A DNA stretch of 15,161 nucleotides. It comes from Planctomycetaceae bacterium. GTDB lineage: Bacteria > Planctomycetota > Planctomycetia > Pirellulales > UBA1268. Position 1 is the first letter of the stretch; every line of letters begins with the position of its first letter. Positions 7,165 to 14,022 of this stretch are shown here, in pieces. The notes below the pieces were generated by a model that was given only the letters and a program-made list of their open reading frames with translations, ran no database searches and was not told the DNA's origin. The translations under genes were made by a program, and so were the position numbers. Where the stretch lies: contig SXWC01000064.1 in NCBI GenBank assembly GCA_005789975.1, positions 1 to 15,161 of the forward strand, written 5' to 3'.

Positions 7165-7956
7165 GTGGCACAGTACGCGCCCCAGATGTCGGCGGAAGAA
7201 GTCCTGGAGCTCTGGAAGCGGTTCAAGCAGGACCAGTCCGACGAGGATCTCCGCAACCGTCTGATCGAGCTTTTCCTGCCGCTCGTGAAGTACAACGGCG
7301 AGCGGATCTGGTCACGGCTTCCCGACGGCGTCGAGCTCGACGATCTCGTGTCGGCCGGCACCTTCGGCCTGATGGACGCCATCGACGCCTTCGACATGTC
7401 GCGGGGCGTGAAGTTCGAAACCTACTGCGTGCCGCGAATCCGCGGGGCGATGCTCGACGAGCTTCGCACGATGGACTGGGTGCCGCGGCTCGTTCGCAGC
7501 AAGGCCAGCAAGCTCAACGAGGCCCTCAAGCAACTCGAGGCCAAGCTCGGCCGCGCCCCGGCGGATGCCGAAGTGGCCGAACACATGGGCCTGTCGCGCG
7601 AGGAGTTCGAAAAGCTGCTCATCGAGGCCAACGCCGTGAGCCTGGTGAGCCTCAACAAGAAATGGTGCGAGACCGACAGCTCGAAGGAAGTCCACGAGAT
7701 CGACATCCTCGAGGACAAGAAGGGGGACGACCCGACGCGCCGCATCCAGAAGGCCGACCTCATGCGGCTCGTGACCAAGGGCCTCAACCGCAACGAGCGG
7801 CTCATCATCATCCTCTACTACTACGAGGAACTGACGATGAAGGAGATCGGGGCCACCCTCGACCTCTCCGAGAGCCGCGTCAGCCAGATGCACAGCGCGA
7901 TCGTCGATCGGCTCCAGGGCCAGCTGGGACGCCGGAAGCCCGAGTTCGCGATGTGA
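7165..7956 (+). CDS. fliA: Flagellar RNA polymerase sigma-28 factor (FliA/SigD/WhiG type)
   Basis: This 263-residue sigma-70-family protein has the three-part FliA architecture. Region 2 (about 30-105) includes LPLVKYNGERIW, GVELDDLVSAGTFGLMDAID and VKFETYCVPRIRGAMLDELR. Region 3 (about 106-185) starts at DWVPRLVRSKASKLNEA and includes LGRAPADAEVAEHMGL. Region 4 (about 200-252) has LNRNERLIIILYYYEELTMK and the helix-turn-helix LDLSESRVSQMHSAI. It directs RNA polymerase to late flagellar and chemotaxis promoters and is held inactive by FlgM, encoded 329 bases downstream. The GTG start is fixed by AAGGAGG; longer frames upstream read as non-protein. From memory it is nearly identical in style to planctomycete FliA proteins. 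All regions are complete, so it should be functional. Confidence 0.95.
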   Translation: MAQYAPQMSAEEVLELWKRFKQDQSDEDLRNRLIELFLPLVKYNGERIWSRLPDGVELDDLVSAGTFGLMDAIDAFDMSRGVKFETYCVPRIRGAMLDELRTMDWVPRLVRSKASKLNEALKQLEAKLGRAPADAEVAEHMGLSREEFEKLLIEANAVSLVSLNKKWCETDSSKEVHEIDILEDKKGDDPTRRIQKADLMRLVTKGLNRNERLIIILYYYEELTMKEIGATLDLSESRVSQMHSAIVDRLQGQLGRRKPEFAM

Positions 7957-8285
7957 GGAGGCGGGGCTGGCTGGGCGGTCTGCGAGGGCCGGCGGCCGCC
8001 GAAATCGGCAGGATGGGAAAAACTGGCAGGAAAAAAATAGGGTGAAGTTTTCTGGCCGATGTGTCGATGATGAGAAGTTGGCCGCGGCGACCGGCACGTG
8101 AACATGACCGGCCGCTGTCCGACGACTGGAGTCGCCGGAACGCGGAAGCGCGGCAACAATGGCATGGAAAGGGAGCAGGTACCGAATCGCGATCGTCTCG
8201 ACGAACCCTCCGACGGTGTGCCGCGTAGAAGCGGCCGTGTGGGGGACGAAGGGGATCGGAGCAAGGGCCTGTCAGGAGCGGAATC
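7957..8285 (+). other. Intergenic region and leader before flgM
   Basis: This 329-base spacer holds a GC-rich palindromic patch at about 7989-8008, a sigma-28-like promoter at 8043-8070 and then a long leader. The leader contains a GC-rich imperfect stem (about 8081-8112) and a CGAC/GTCG hairpin near 8120-8135. A 63-codon frame from GTG at 8098 ends TGA at 8287-8289, overlapping the flgM ATG as ATGA; its composition is not protein-like, so I regard it as probably chance. The flgM ribosome binding site AGGAG is at 8274-8278, 7 bases before the ATG. Confidence 0.4.
8043..8070 (+). promoter_or_regulatory. Candidate sigma-28 (FliA) promoter for flgM
   Basis: TGAAGTTT at 8043-8050 matches the -35 consensus TAAAGTTT at 7 of 8 positions. 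GTCGATGA at 8063-8070 matches the -10 consensus GCCGATAA at 6 of 8. The spacer is 12 bases, one more than the usual 11. The position, between fliA and its anti-sigma gene, is where an autoregulatory FliA promoter would be expected. The extra spacer base and the roughly 210-base leader keep this tentative. Confidence 0.45.
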
Positions 8286-8570
8286 ATGAATATCTTCAGT
8301 GTGTTTTCGACGCAGGGTTCGCAGGGCCTCGGTGCCGTGAAGGGTGTCGAGGCGGCGCGAGCGTCCCAGGCCGCTGCTCCGCAGCAGGGCGTGGGCGAGG
8401 TGCACGATGCCGTGACGCTGTCGGTCGATGGCGTGAGGGCCGCTGACGCGGCCGCCGACATCCGCTTCGACCGCGTGAACGCGATCCGTGCGGCGATCGC
8501 CGACGGCTCGTACGACACGGCCGACAAGCTCGACATCGCCCTCGATCGCCTCCTCGAGCGGCTCAGCTGA
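8286..8570 (+). CDS. flgM: Anti-sigma-28 factor FlgM
   Basis: This 94-residue protein has the FlgM design: a flexible N-terminal half rich in Ala, Gln and Gly that suits export through the flagellar channel, and a helical C-terminal sigma-binding half. The family's D-x-V-x-LS element is DAVTLSVDG (41-49). The C-terminal core is at 58-94: DIRFDRVNAIRAAIADGSYD, then ADKLDIALDRLLERL. FlgM binds FliA until the hook is complete and is then secreted, releasing FliA. The ATG at 8286 has AGGAG 7 bases upstream. The neighbours fliA and flhA supply its partner and its exit route. The overall pattern is clear, although small FlgM proteins diverge quickly and the N-terminal half alone would not be recognisable. 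Confidence 0.88.
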   Translation: MNIFSVFSTQGSQGLGAVKGVEAARASQAAAPQQGVGEVHDAVTLSVDGVRAADAAADIRFDRVNAIRAAIADGSYDTADKLDIALDRLLERLS

Positions 8571-8601
8571 GCTCGTTCAGCTGCGTTCGTTCAGCTGAGC
8601 C
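8560..8601. repeat. Perfect 11-base inverted repeat across the flgM stop codon
   Basis: GGCTCAGCTGA at 8560-8570, which includes the TGA stop, is the exact reverse complement of TCAGCTGAGCC at 8591-8601. The 20-base loop carries another TCAGCTG (8577-8583), so CGTTCAGCTG occurs twice in tandem here. It could fold in mRNA as a 3' hairpin over the end of flgM or act as a protein-binding palindrome. It is separate from the stronger hairpin at 8640. Confidence 0.55.
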
Positions 8602-8639
8602 AGGCGGCCGGGAGCCCTTTCCCGAGCAGACCGACCATG

Positions 8640-8669
8640 AGCGGCCGGACCGGTGACGGTCCGGCCGCT
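8640..8669 (+). terminator. Strong hairpin terminator after flgM
   Basis: AGCGGCCGGACCG (8640-8652) pairs perfectly with 8657-8669 around a GTGA tetraloop: 13 base pairs, all but two G-C. It is followed by GGCATTTCC, so only a short T-run. It lies 70 bases after the flgM stop and before the Fur promoter, the expected place for the end of the flhA-fliA-flgM transcript. Confidence 0.75.
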
Positions 8670-8751
8670 GGCATTTCCAGCTGCGGCCCGGCTCCCCGCG
8701 GGGGAGCCTCTGGCGTGGATGCCGGGGAAAGCCGACGTGCCGGCGACCGAC

Positions 8752-8757
8752 TACAAT
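8752..8757 (+). promoter_or_regulatory. Candidate -10 element for the Fur gene
   Basis: TACAAT lies in ACTACAATCCC, followed after 7 bases by the ribosome binding site GGAGGA (8765-8770) and the ATG at 8779. This implies a very short leader of about 15 bases. No clear -35 is seen. Confidence 0.55.
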
Positions 8758-8778
8758 CCCCCGTGGAGGATTGCTGAA

Positions 8779-9285
8779 ATGGCCGTGGGCCCCGATTTTT
8801 CGCTCGGCAGTGTCGACGTGGCGCTCACGCCCGCGGCCCGGTTCGCCGAGTTTCTGCAGACCCGCGGCAAGCGGATCACACGGCAGCGTCGGACGATCGT
8901 CGACCACGTCGCCAGCCACCACGAACATTTCGACGCCGAGCAGCTGTTGGCCGATCTCCGCAAGACGCCGGAGGGTGCCCGGGCCAGCCGGCCGACGGTC
9001 TATCGCACGCTCACCGAAATGGTCGATGCGGGGCTCCTCAAGAAGATGGTGCTCGACGGTCGGGCCGTTTACGAGCACGACTACGGCTATCCGCAGCACG
9101 ACCACCTCTACTGCACGGGCTGTCGCAAGTTGATCGAGTTCTCCAGCGACGAGGTCGCCCGGATCTGCGACGCGGTCGCCGGCCAGCATCAGTTTCGCGC
9201 GGAGTCGCACCGCCTGATCGTGAGCGGTCTGTGCTTCGATTGCCGCTCGAGCAAGAGCCGCAGCCGGCATCAAGACCGGGTCTGA
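8779..9285 (+). CDS. fur: Fur-family metal-dependent transcriptional repressor
   Basis: This 168-residue protein has the Fur layout. The winged-helix DNA-binding domain (about 20-95) has RGKRITRQRRTIVDHV, HHEHFDAEQL and the recognition helix region ASRPTVYRTLTEMVDAGLL. The dimerisation and metal domain (about 96-157) follows. Metal ligands typical of the family are visible: H47/H48 and H50, E99-H100, H107-D108-H109 (QHDHLYC), H144, and the structural zinc cysteines C112/C115 and C152/C155. It would repress genes when loaded with metal, most likely iron. Fur, Zur and PerR subtypes cannot be separated from sequence alone. The ATG at 8779 has GGAGGA 8 bases upstream and a TACAAT box close by; longer frames are not needed. 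The N-terminal 19 residues are a longer extension than in E. coli Fur. It forms a single-gene unit. Confidence 0.92.
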   Translation: MAVGPDFSLGSVDVALTPAARFAEFLQTRGKRITRQRRTIVDHVASHHEHFDAEQLLADLRKTPEGARASRPTVYRTLTEMVDAGLLKKMVLDGRAVYEHDYGYPQHDHLYCTGCRKLIEFSSDEVARICDAVAGQHQFRAESHRLIVSGLCFDCRSSKSRSRHQDRV

Positions 9286-9297
9286 ACGGTTTCCCGT

Positions 9298-9318
9298 GGA
9301 GGCCGACCGGCGGCCTCC
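9298..9318 (+). terminator. Hairpin after the Fur gene
   Basis: GGAGGCCG (9298-9305) pairs perfectly with CGGCCTCC (9311-9318) around ACCGG, 12 bases after the Fur stop codon. There is no T-run, but position and stem strength fit a transcript end. Confidence 0.55.
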
Positions 9319-9354
9319 GGTCCAACCGACCGGCCGTGGGGCCGCGGGCGGCTC

Positions 9355-9486
9355 GGGGCTGCCCGTACCTCGTCGCCGGACGTTCGCTGCGGGCATCCTG
9401 TCCTTCGCTCACTCGGATGCCGCCGGCACTCCGCCATCCTGGCTTCGCTTGGCGTCATACGCCGGCTCCGGGGCACGGGCAGCCCC
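9355..9486. repeat. 132-base element bounded by inverted repeats, with internal hairpins
   Basis: GGGGCTGCCCGT at 9355-9366 is the exact reverse complement of 9475-9486; similarity continues inward at 10 of the next 16 positions. Inside are GGCATCC (9392-9398) with GGATGCC (9415-9421), and CGCCA (9432-9436) with TGGCG (9450-9454). On the minus strand, two diverged units each carry AGCGAAG followed by AGGATG; TTCGCT occurs three times on the plus strand (9383, 9404, 9444). No reading frame looks like protein. It lies between two convergent terminators. It resembles a small non-coding repeat (MITE- or REP-cluster-like) or a structured RNA. Confidence 0.55.
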
Positions 9487-9497
9487 TCGCTGAGTGC

Positions 9498-9521
9498 GCC
9501 CCACGCCTCATGGCGTTGGGC
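9498..9521. repeat. Palindromic REP-like repeat, copy 2
   Basis: ACGCC (9503-9507) pairs with GGCGT (9512-9516) around TCAT, then after one mismatch 9498-9501 pair with 9518-9521. It matches the reverse complement of 2012-2035 at 21 of 24 positions, so the two copies are in opposite orientation. Both are intergenic. Confidence 0.55.
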
Positions 9522-9562
9522 TTGCGCGGCACAACGCATTGGTGAAAGCCGACCGGCCGCGG

Positions 9563-9580
9563 GCCGCGGTGGTCCGCGGC
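9563..9580 (-). terminator. Hairpin after purB
   Basis: GCCGCGG (9563-9569) pairs perfectly with CCGCGGC (9574-9580) around a 4-base loop. It begins 5 bases past the purB stop codon on the minus strand. There is no T-run, as with the other hairpins in this window. Confidence 0.5.
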
Positions 9581-9585
9581 TCGCG

Positions 9586-11028
9586 TCAGACCCGCAGGGC
9601 CGTCTCCTGAGCCCGCGCCGGGCAGGTCGCCAGGGCCACCTGCACCGCTTCGGCGACGAACTCCTCGACCTGCTGGGAAGCGCGGCCGGCAAGCTCGTCG
9701 GGCTTCATCGCCGCCACGATGTCGATGCCCTCGAAGAGCGGATCGGCGGCGAGCCGCTCGGGCAGGTCGTTGGCGTGCCCGTCACGAATCCTGGCCGTCG
9801 CCGCGTGACTGTGGGTCCGGAGGGCCTCGTGGAGCGTCTGCCGGTCGCCACCGGCCGTCGTCGCCGCCATCAGGATCTTCTCGCTGGCGAGGAAGGGGAG
9901 ATGCGCCTCGAGGTTGCGGCGGATGCTCCCCGGCAGCACCACGAGCCCGCCGGCGACATTGGCGTAGATCACGAGCTGGGCGTCGGTGGCGAGGAAGGCC
10001 TGCGGGAGAACGAGCCGCCGCGGCGCCGAGTCGTCGAGCGTCCGCTCCATCCACTGCACGGCCGCCGTCTGGCCCGCCGTCGCGGCCAAGCCCATCACGA
10101 ACCTGGCCAGGCCGCACATCCGCTCCGCCCGCATCGGGTTGCGCTTGTAGGGCATCGCGGAGGAGCCCACCTGTTCGGTCTCGAACGGCTCCTCGAGCTC
10201 GCCCCATGCGGCGGCGAGCCGCAGGTCGTTGCCGGCCTTGTGCGTCGATTCCGAAACGCCCGCCAGCGCGGCGCAGACCTGCGAGTCGATCTTCCGCGTG
10301 TAGGTCTGGCCCGTCACCTCGTAGGACGAGTGGAAGCCGAGCTTCTGGGCCACCAGCTCGTCGAGCCGGCGGACTCTCGCATGGTCACCGCCAAAGAGCT
10401 CGAGGAAACTCGCCTGGGTGCCGGTGGTGCCCTTCACGCCGCGGGCCCGCAGCAGCTTGCGGCGGTGGGTGATCTCCTCGAGATCGAGAACGAGATCGTG
10501 GATCCAGAGACAGATCCGCTTGCCGATCGTCGTGGGCTGCGCGGGCTGGAGGTGGGTGCGGCCGAGGCAGACGATGTCTTTCGTCTCCAGGGCCTTGGCG
10601 GCCAGCCGCTCGATCACGGCGGCAAGCCGCGCGGCGACGAGGTCGAGCGACTCCCTCATCAGGATCAGGTCCACGTTGTCGGTCACATACGCGCTGGTGG
10701 CGCCGAGGTGGATGATCGGCCGGGCCGACGGGCAGTCGTCGGCGAAGGCGTGGAGGTGGGCGAAGACGTCGTGCCTCATCCGCCGCTCGTAATCGGCAGC
10801 CTTCGCGAAGTCGATCGGCTCGAGGTGGGCCCGCATCTCGGCGAGCTGGCCCGGTGAGATCGGCAGGCCGAGTTCCGCCTCGGCTTCCGCGAGGGCCAGC
10901 CAGGTCTGCCGCCAGAGTTTGTAGCGATGGTTGTCGCTCCAGAGCCGCGTCATTTGGGACGACGCATAGCGGGAGGCGAGCGGGTTGTCCCAGAGATCCC
11001 GGGGATCGGCGCTGATGTCGGCGTTCAT
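9586..11028 (-). CDS. purB: Adenylosuccinate lyase, close to the animal ADSL type
   Basis: This 480-residue enzyme belongs to the fumarase/aspartase superfamily. It releases fumarate from SAICAR and from adenylosuccinate, two steps of purine synthesis, in the cytoplasm. The superfamily signature GSSAMPYKRNP is at 288-298 and contains the catalytic serine. Other active-site regions are MRHDVFAH (84-91, H86), LGATSAYVTDN (108-118) and GRTHLQPAQPTTIGKR (156-171, H159). From memory, PLASRYASSQM near the start, RGVKGTTGTQASFLELF, QWMERTLDDSA and TGRASQQV-like AGRASQQVEEF follow human ADSL much more closely than the shorter B. subtilis type of about 430 residues. The ATG at 11028 overlaps the holA stop by 4 bases (ATGA), with AGGAG 7 bases upstream, so it is coupled to holA. 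All key residues are present. Confidence 0.96.
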   Translation of the reverse strand: MNADISADPRDLWDNPLASRYASSQMTRLWSDNHRYKLWRQTWLALAEAEAELGLPISPGQLAEMRAHLEPIDFAKAADYERRMRHDVFAHLHAFADDCPSARPIIHLGATSAYVTDNVDLILMRESLDLVAARLAAVIERLAAKALETKDIVCLGRTHLQPAQPTTIGKRICLWIHDLVLDLEEITHRRKLLRARGVKGTTGTQASFLELFGGDHARVRRLDELVAQKLGFHSSYEVTGQTYTRKIDSQVCAALAGVSESTHKAGNDLRLAAAWGELEEPFETEQVGSSAMPYKRNPMRAERMCGLARFVMGLAATAGQTAAVQWMERTLDDSAPRRLVLPQAFLATDAQLVIYANVAGGLVVLPGSIRRNLEAHLPFLASEKILMAATTAGGDRQTLHEALRTHSHAATARIRDGHANDLPERLAADPLFEGIDIVAAMKPDELAGRASQQVEEFVAEAVQVALATCPARAQETALRV

Positions 11029-12152
11029 GGACGGGCTCCTGACGTGCGGGGAGTCGGCCGCATCCGGTCGCGGCCGGCGGGCTCACCGCCGCGGGCCATC
11101 TTGCAGAAGAGCCGCTCCAATGCCAGCCTCGCGCGCAGTCCCCGGGAAGCTTCTCCCTTGAGCGCGAGGTCGAGGTCGAGCAACCAGACGGGCAGCCTGC
11201 GGGCCCGCCGCGGTCCCAGCTGGCCCAGCGACTCCTTCGCCTGGGCCAAGGCCTTCGGCCATGCGGCCACGCCCGCCTCGCGGAGGGCCTCCTCCACGCC
11301 CGCGGGCCGCCCGGCCGCCGCCGGCAGGGCCAGCAGCCGTGCCGCCGTCGAAAGCCGCCGCAAGACCGAAGCGATCTGGGCGGCGATCCCGATCGGATTT
11401 TCACCCGAATCGATGAGGTCGGAGAGTTCGGCGAGCGCCCGCCGCGTGTCACCGCCAGCCGCAGCATCGATCATGCCCCAGGCGGTCCGCTCCTGCGGCG
11501 AGCCCGCGAAGTCGTCGATCGCCTCCGGTGGAATCGGGGCCGACTTCGCCCCGGGATCGGTCGCCGCCGCGAGTCGCGCAAGTGCCTGATCGATCTGTCC
11601 GATGCCGCCGCCGAGGCGTTCGATCAGCCGCTGGGCCGTGGCCGCGGCGAGCGTGATGCCGTGACGCGACGTGGCCCACTTCCGAATCCAGCCCGCAAGA
11701 TCGGCCCGCTGCGGGATCGAGGTGTCGATCGCGAGCCCCTGCTTCGCCACCGCCTTTGCCAGCCGCGTGTTGGAGGGGAAGGTCTTCACCTCCAGGATCA
11801 CCAAGCCGCGGCGGCCCCGGTTGGCCCCCGCGATCACCTCGAGCCGGTCTCGGGCCGCGGTGACGAACGTGTCGGCCTGCCGCACCACCGCCGCACGGGT
11901 GGCCGTGGCAAACATCGGGATCGTGGCGGCCTCGTCGAAGACGTCGCGGGGATCGAGCGACTCGTCGCCGGCAAACTCCCGCCAGGCCCACGCCCGGTCG
12001 GCCGCGTCGGGGCAGAGCCGCTCGCGGATCAGTTCCAGCAGCTGGAGCACGAAAAAGGGCTCATCGCCGTGGAGGACGACCAGAGACGGTTCGCCGATGG
12101 CCCAGGCGTCGGGCTTGGCGAGGATGTCGAGCGCGGTGACGGCGGTGGACAT
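11025..12152 (-). CDS. holA: DNA polymerase III delta subunit HolA
   Basis: This 375-residue protein (from the ATG at 12152) matches the delta subunit of the clamp loader, which opens the sliding clamp. The N-terminal segment has the family's LVVLHGDEPFFVLQLLELIR (about 24-43), REFAGDE (58-64) and the TIPMFATATRAAVVRQAD run (77-94) where the clamp-binding helix lies. LVILEVKTFPSNTRLAKAV and a middle AAA-like part including LIERLGGGIGQIDQALARLA follow. The C-terminal collar domain is less conserved and slightly long; family members are near 340. A GTG at 12212 would add 20 residues (PPIQAAPARLVSSRRLRYP), and a CATAAT box lies about 28 bases before it, so that start is possible. Neither start has a good ribosome binding site. 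purB follows with a 4-base overlap, a link between genes without an obvious shared function. Confidence 0.88.
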   Translation of the reverse strand: MSTAVTALDILAKPDAWAIGEPSLVVLHGDEPFFVLQLLELIRERLCPDAADRAWAWREFAGDESLDPRDVFDEAATIPMFATATRAAVVRQADTFVTAARDRLEVIAGANRGRRGLVILEVKTFPSNTRLAKAVAKQGLAIDTSIPQRADLAGWIRKWATSRHGITLAAATAQRLIERLGGGIGQIDQALARLAAATDPGAKSAPIPPEAIDDFAGSPQERTAWGMIDAAAGGDTRRALAELSDLIDSGENPIGIAAQIASVLRRLSTAARLLALPAAAGRPAGVEEALREAGVAAWPKALAQAKESLGQLGPRRARRLPVWLLDLDLALKGEASRGLRARLALERLFCKMARGGEPAGRDRMRPTPRTSGARP

Positions 12153-12239
12153 GGGGTATCGGAGCCGGCGCGAGGAGACGAGCCGGGCCGGTGCGGCCTG
12201 AATCGGCGGCACGAACCACTGCGGCTTCGTCAGGCGGCC

Positions 12240-12245
12240 ATTATG
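12240..12245 (-). promoter_or_regulatory. Possible -10 element for holA-purB
   Basis: CATAAT on the minus strand (CCCCATAATGGCC) lies in the 127-base gap after the secreted-protein gene. It is 27 bases from the alternative GTG start at 12212 and 87 from the ATG at 12152. No -35 is evident. holA may instead be read from the upstream gene. Confidence 0.25.
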
Positions 12246-12279
12246 GGGCCGCGGACGCCGACACGCGAACGCCGGTGGA

Positions 12280-14022
12280 TCACGGGCCGGTCGGGAGCGG
12301 CCTCAGGCCGCCGAGTTTGCCGCCGAACCGGGGCGTGGCGATCGAGATCGGCTCGGGTGACGTGGCCGAACCCACGTTGCCCGCCACGTCGACCGCCTCG
12401 ACGCGGACATGGACTTTCGCGGGCACGCTGCGTTCGGGAGCCCAGCGGTGTTCGCCCTGGTTCTCGATGCCGTCGGCGATTGTCGCCCACGGGCCGTCCG
12501 CGTTGGGAGAGTAGAGGAGTCGAACCGTTCCCGGGGCGATCAGGGGATCGCGGACGACGTATCTGATGACGAGGGCGGGCGACAATTCCGCTTCGTCGCG
12601 GGTGATCGCGACGAGTTCCGCGTGAGGCGGCTCCTCGTCCACGCCGACCCAGGCATCCGGCACGGTGCCCGACCGCGGCCCGCCGGGCTCGTCGGCCGAT
12701 TCGGCGACGAGTTCGAGCCGCACTCCATAGAGCCCGGCCGCGGGCAACGTCACGTCGATCGGACTGCCGCCGTCGTTGTCCACGGCCGTCCGTTGCCAGG
12801 TCACGCCGCCATCCTGCGTGGTCCAGAGTTCGGCGCGGAGCGGGCCCGTGGCCGAACGGCCGGCGGGAATCTCGTAATCCCAGGCGAACCGCCGCGACTT
12901 GGTCAGTTGGAGCGGACGGCCGCGGTATTCGAGGCCGTTGTCGGATGACGAGTGGGTGATCCCGACGTCGCCCAGTGACTGCCGCGCCGCGGGATGACGG
13001 GTGTCGGCCCTCGGCAGGAGCGCGGCGGCCGATGTTTTGGCAGGCCGCACGAGGACGCTTCGGCCGGTGCCGTCTTCCGCGGCGCTGGAGCCCGCGGGCG
13101 CCCGCGGCTGTCCATCCGACCAACCGGCGGCGGATTCGGGCGACCAGCCGCCGTCGGCATTCTGCGGCGGGAGCGGGCTACGGTCGGCGGGCTGGCCCGC
13201 CGTCGTGGAGCCGGCGGTGAGCGAGGTTTCGTCGGCGACGGTCTGGGCGGGCAGCGGCGGGACACCGATCTCCGTGGCGAGCGCCACCTGATCGACCCGT
13301 GGATCGGCCGGCTCGAGCGTGAACTGCTTGACGGTCTGATTGCCCGACGAATCGGCGATGGCGATCCGCACGGTCATCGTCTCGACCTTCTCGCCGGCCC
13401 ACCAGATCTCCTCGCCCACGAGGTGCGCCGGCGACTCACGTGCGAGCACGGCCTGGGCCGCCACGGACTTCCAGCCCTTGTCGCCCGCGCCGCGATACTC
13501 CACCTTGAGCGACTCGAGCCGCAGTGAGTCGTCGGCCGCGGCATAGCGGCAGATGATCTCGCCATCGCTCCCCTTCCACACGCGACCCGCGAGCCGGGGA
13601 CCGGCCGCATCGACCAGCACGCGGATGTCCGGCCCTTCGCCGCCGCGGGAGCGGCCCTTCTTGTCGAGCACCCGCAGCCGAAACCAGTATTCGCCGTCGT
13701 TCCCGCCGTTGTAGGTGAACGACGACGCCGTCGGTGCAGCCTCGCCTGCCGGCTGCCAGGTGGCGCCGAGATCCGTCGACACGCTCAGCGCCACCTTCTG
13801 TGGTGCGGCATCTGCGTCGGGGTCTTCGGATTTCGGGATCCGGAAGGGGATCGAGAAGCTGCGGTGCTTCGTCCTGACAAGATCCGGCAGGCCGGCGGCA
13901 GTCAGCGGCTCCGCCGCGAGCGGTCCGGCAGGAACGCAGGCGATGACCAGCGCCAAAAGGAGCAGCCGCCGGGCGGCCGGCTGCATCGTGCGGACGGAAC
14001 GGGTGCATGCCGTGGGCTTCAT
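12280..14022 (-). CDS. Secreted beta-rich protein of unknown function
   Basis: This 580-residue protein begins with a signal peptide: a basic stretch (AARR at 16-19), the hydrophobic run LLLLALVIACVPAG and a likely cut after A37 (GPLAA). The rest looks like a string of beta-sandwich modules. A strand-turn pattern repeats three times: LSVSTDLGATW near residue 77, AELWTTQDGGVTW in the middle and VRLLYSPNADGPW near the end, with EYWFRLRVLDKKG and VHVRVEAVDVAGN closing modules. That D-G-x-T-W style is seen in Ig/FnIII-like and sialidase-like repeats. A low-complexity Ser/Pro/Gly linker lies around residues 255-335. I see no catalytic motif, lipobox or PEP-CTERM tail. The ATG at 14022 has a weak CAGGGG site; the ATG at 13986 would give a tighter signal peptide. 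I do not recognise the family; it is probably a planctomycete envelope protein. Confidence 0.75.
   Translation of the reverse strand: MKPTACTRSVRTMQPAARRLLLLALVIACVPAGPLAAEPLTAAGLPDLVRTKHRSFSIPFRIPKSEDPDADAAPQKVALSVSTDLGATWQPAGEAAPTASSFTYNGGNDGEYWFRLRVLDKKGRSRGGEGPDIRVLVDAAGPRLAGRVWKGSDGEIICRYAAADDSLRLESLKVEYRGAGDKGWKSVAAQAVLARESPAHLVGEEIWWAGEKVETMTVRIAIADSSGNQTVKQFTLEPADPRVDQVALATEIGVPPLPAQTVADETSLTAGSTTAGQPADRSPLPPQNADGGWSPESAAGWSDGQPRAPAGSSAAEDGTGRSVLVRPAKTSAAALLPRADTRHPAARQSLGDVGITHSSSDNGLEYRGRPLQLTKSRRFAWDYEIPAGRSATGPLRAELWTTQDGGVTWQRTAVDNDGGSPIDVTLPAAGLYGVRLELVAESADEPGGPRSGTVPDAWVGVDEEPPHAELVAITRDEAELSPALVIRYVVRDPLIAPGTVRLLYSPNADGPWATIADGIENQGEHRWAPERSVPAKVHVRVEAVDVAGNVGSATSPEPISIATPRFGGKLGGLRPLPTGP

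Noticed and set aside
8098..8289. A 63-codon frame ending in an ATGA overlap with flgM
   Set aside because: Composition is not protein-like, and flgM has its own well-placed ribosome binding site; the overlap is probably chance.
9286..9585. A CRISPR array or tRNA in the Fur-purB spacer
   Set aside because: Repeats are inverted and irregular, without evenly spaced units, and no cloverleaf or T-loop sequence is present.
9775..10857. A 360-codon plus-strand frame opposite purB
   Set aside because: It is the antisense shadow of a well-conserved enzyme gene.
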